Shown here: positions 13,993-14,969 of the stretch, piece after piece | Numbering within the stretch: position 1 is the first letter of the stretch | How the letters are laid out: each line of letters opens with the position of its first letter | Assembly (NCBI GenBank): GCA_964481755.1 | Contig: CAYZVH010000067.1 | Location: forward strand, 1-14,969 | Direction: 5' to 3' | DNA from: Phocaeicola_A sp964481755 | GTDB lineage: Bacteria; Bacteroidota; Bacteroidia; Bacteroidales; Bacteroidaceae | Length of the DNA stretch: 14,969 nucleotides | Program-made: the position numbers and the translations under genes | Notes under the pieces: model-generated | Told to the model about the DNA's origin: nothing | What the model saw: only the letters and a program-made list of their open reading frames with translations | Database searches by the model: none

Positions 13993-14969
13993 TTATTTCG
14001 ATTTAGCGTTACGCTCGGCGGCCTTGCGCAGTGCAAAGTCGTAAGCTTTGTAGTAGTTGACAATAAAGTGTTTCCACAGGGCATTGTCGGATATCTCCTT
14101 GGCACGCTGACGGATGAGCGTCACCTCGCGGGGCGTGAAGCCCGACATCTCGGAGACGGTGTCCTTGATGATGTCCGCCACCTCGGAGTAGTTGTAGTCT
14201 GTGCGGTGTATCACCTTCACGCCATCTTCCAACCGGCTGTATCCGCCCTTCAAGGAGTTCACCCACAGGCCGAAGCCCGCCAGGTCGGTGGTGATGGTGG
14301 GCACACTAAAGGCCACGCTCTCCAGCGGGGTGTAACCCCAAGGCTCGTAGTACGAGGGATAGATGCTGAGGTCGTTGCCCACCACGAGGTCGTAGTAGTG
14401 GAGGTTGAAGATGCCGTCCTTGCCATCGAGGTAGCAGGGTACGAAGATGACCTTCACGCGGTCGTCCTTGGCGTTGGACATTCCGTTGTACTTAAGCATG
14501 TCCAGCACCTGGTCGTGCGTCATGTTGTGGAGCCAGTGGGTGATGAGCGGGCAGGTCAGCGCGGTGTCGTAGCTCTTTCCGCTGGCGAGGCGCTCCTTCA
14601 GGTCCTCGCGCGGGTCCCCTACCCAACCGGGTACGTTGACGAAGGCCAGCACGTTCTTCTTCAGGTCGCGGTCGCGCAACAGGCGGTTCATCGCCTCCAG
14701 GTATACGTCGATGCCTTTGTTCTTGAACTCGTAGCGTCCGCTGGTGGCCACTATCAGCGTGTCATCGCCCAGCGACGTACCGAGCAGAGCGTTGGCCACG
14801 TTGAGCATCCGGCGGCGGGCCTCCTTGCGCTTGGCGGTGTAGGCCGCGCCTTTGGGCACGAAGTCGTCCTCGAATCCGTTGGTCAAGATGACATCCGCGG
14901 GCTTGTCGAGCAGTTCCTTGCACTCGTTGTCGGTAATCTCGCTCACCGTGGTGAAACAGTCCACGTGGT
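13993..14969 (-). CDS. Glycogen synthase, GT3 (eukaryote-like), C-terminal part
   Basis: The gene runs off the right edge, so only the last 325 or so codons are present; the GTG at 14964 is an internal valine (HVDCFTTVSEIT), not a start. It polymerises glucosyl units from a nucleotide sugar into alpha-1,4-glucan. GT3 signatures are FTTVSEIT at the left of the visible part, ILTNGF, SGRYEFKNKGIDVY (donor-binding Arg and Lys) and YPSYYEPWGYTPLES with the E-x7-E catalytic pair. The YEPWGYTP form is that of animal and fungal synthases and differs from the GT5 GlgA of most bacteria. The visible end, NAKSK, is short, without the long regulated tail of animal enzymes. It is followed after 34 bp by the phosphorylase gene, so synthesis and breakdown share one transcript. 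Confidence 0.92.
   Translation of the reverse strand, partial: HVDCFTTVSEITDNECKELLDKPADVILTNGFEDDFVPKGAAYTAKRKEARRRMLNVANALLGTSLGDDTLIVATSGRYEFKNKGIDVYLEAMNRLLRDRDLKKNVLAFVNVPGWVGDPREDLKERLASGKSYDTALTCPLITHWLHNMTHDQVLDMLKYNGMSNAKDDRVKVIFVPCYLDGKDGIFNLHYYDLVVGNDLSIYPSYYEPWGYTPLESVAFSVPTITTDLAGFGLWVNSLKGGYSRLEDGVKVIHRTDYNYSEVADIIKDTVSEMSGFTPREVTLIRQRAKEISDNALWKHFIVNYYKAYDFALRKAAERNAKSK

Overview
The window looks like chromosomal DNA of a member of the Bacteroidales (Bacteroides/Prevotella type). Several promoters match the Bacteroidetes -7 consensus TAnnTTTG. Most start codons lack a Shine-Dalgarno sequence. The gene set is the Bacteroidales alpha-glucan (glycogen) complement: a eukaryote-like GT3 glycogen synthase, a GT35 phosphorylase with an N-terminal DUF3417-type domain, a GH133 debranching enzyme, a GT4 glycosyltransferase and a GH57 alpha-amylase-like protein. 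I cannot name the species from the sequence alone.

Layout. 1-377: no convincing gene; a tandem array of 22-23 bp palindromic units and a promoter-like box. 378-1277 (+): secreted alpha/beta hydrolase, whose last coding stretch is repeated twice more just beyond its stop. 1362-2714 (-): AAA/DUF4143 ATPase, preceded by four 32-33 bp repeats that together spell two consensus promoters. 2930-2973: long hairpin, probably the terminator of the next operon. 7694-3039 (-): three-gene operon, debranching enzyme then GT4 then GH57-like protein, with gaps of 21 and 18 bp, a promoter near 7816-7844 and a leader with a hairpin. 8016-10193 (-): large outer-membrane beta-barrel protein of DUF5686 type. 10376-11077 (+): Crp/Fnr-family regulator, divergent from the barrel gene. 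11078-11390: non-coding, with a second 22-bp palindromic array and a strong bidirectional terminator. 13958-11391 (-): alpha-glucan phosphorylase, 34 bp behind a glycogen synthase gene that runs off the right edge.

How it fits together. The right-hand pair would make (GT3) and phosphorolytically break (GT35) linear alpha-1,4-glucan. The left-hand operon would trim branch points (GH133) and add or transfer glucosyl units (GT4). Its GH57-like partner has lost both catalytic residues and is more likely a glucan-binding or scaffold protein. The Crp/Fnr gene between the two clusters could regulate either one, but nothing in the sequence proves it.

The most unusual signals are: (1) two intergenic arrays, 11 kb apart, that share a 22-bp period, a 12-bp palindromic core changing by compensated substitutions, and a more conserved 10-bp linker; (2) the repeat-built double promoter in front of the DUF4143 ATPase; (3) the triplicated 3' tail of the hydrolase gene; (4) the catalytically dead GH57 protein with a histone-like Lys/Ala tail.
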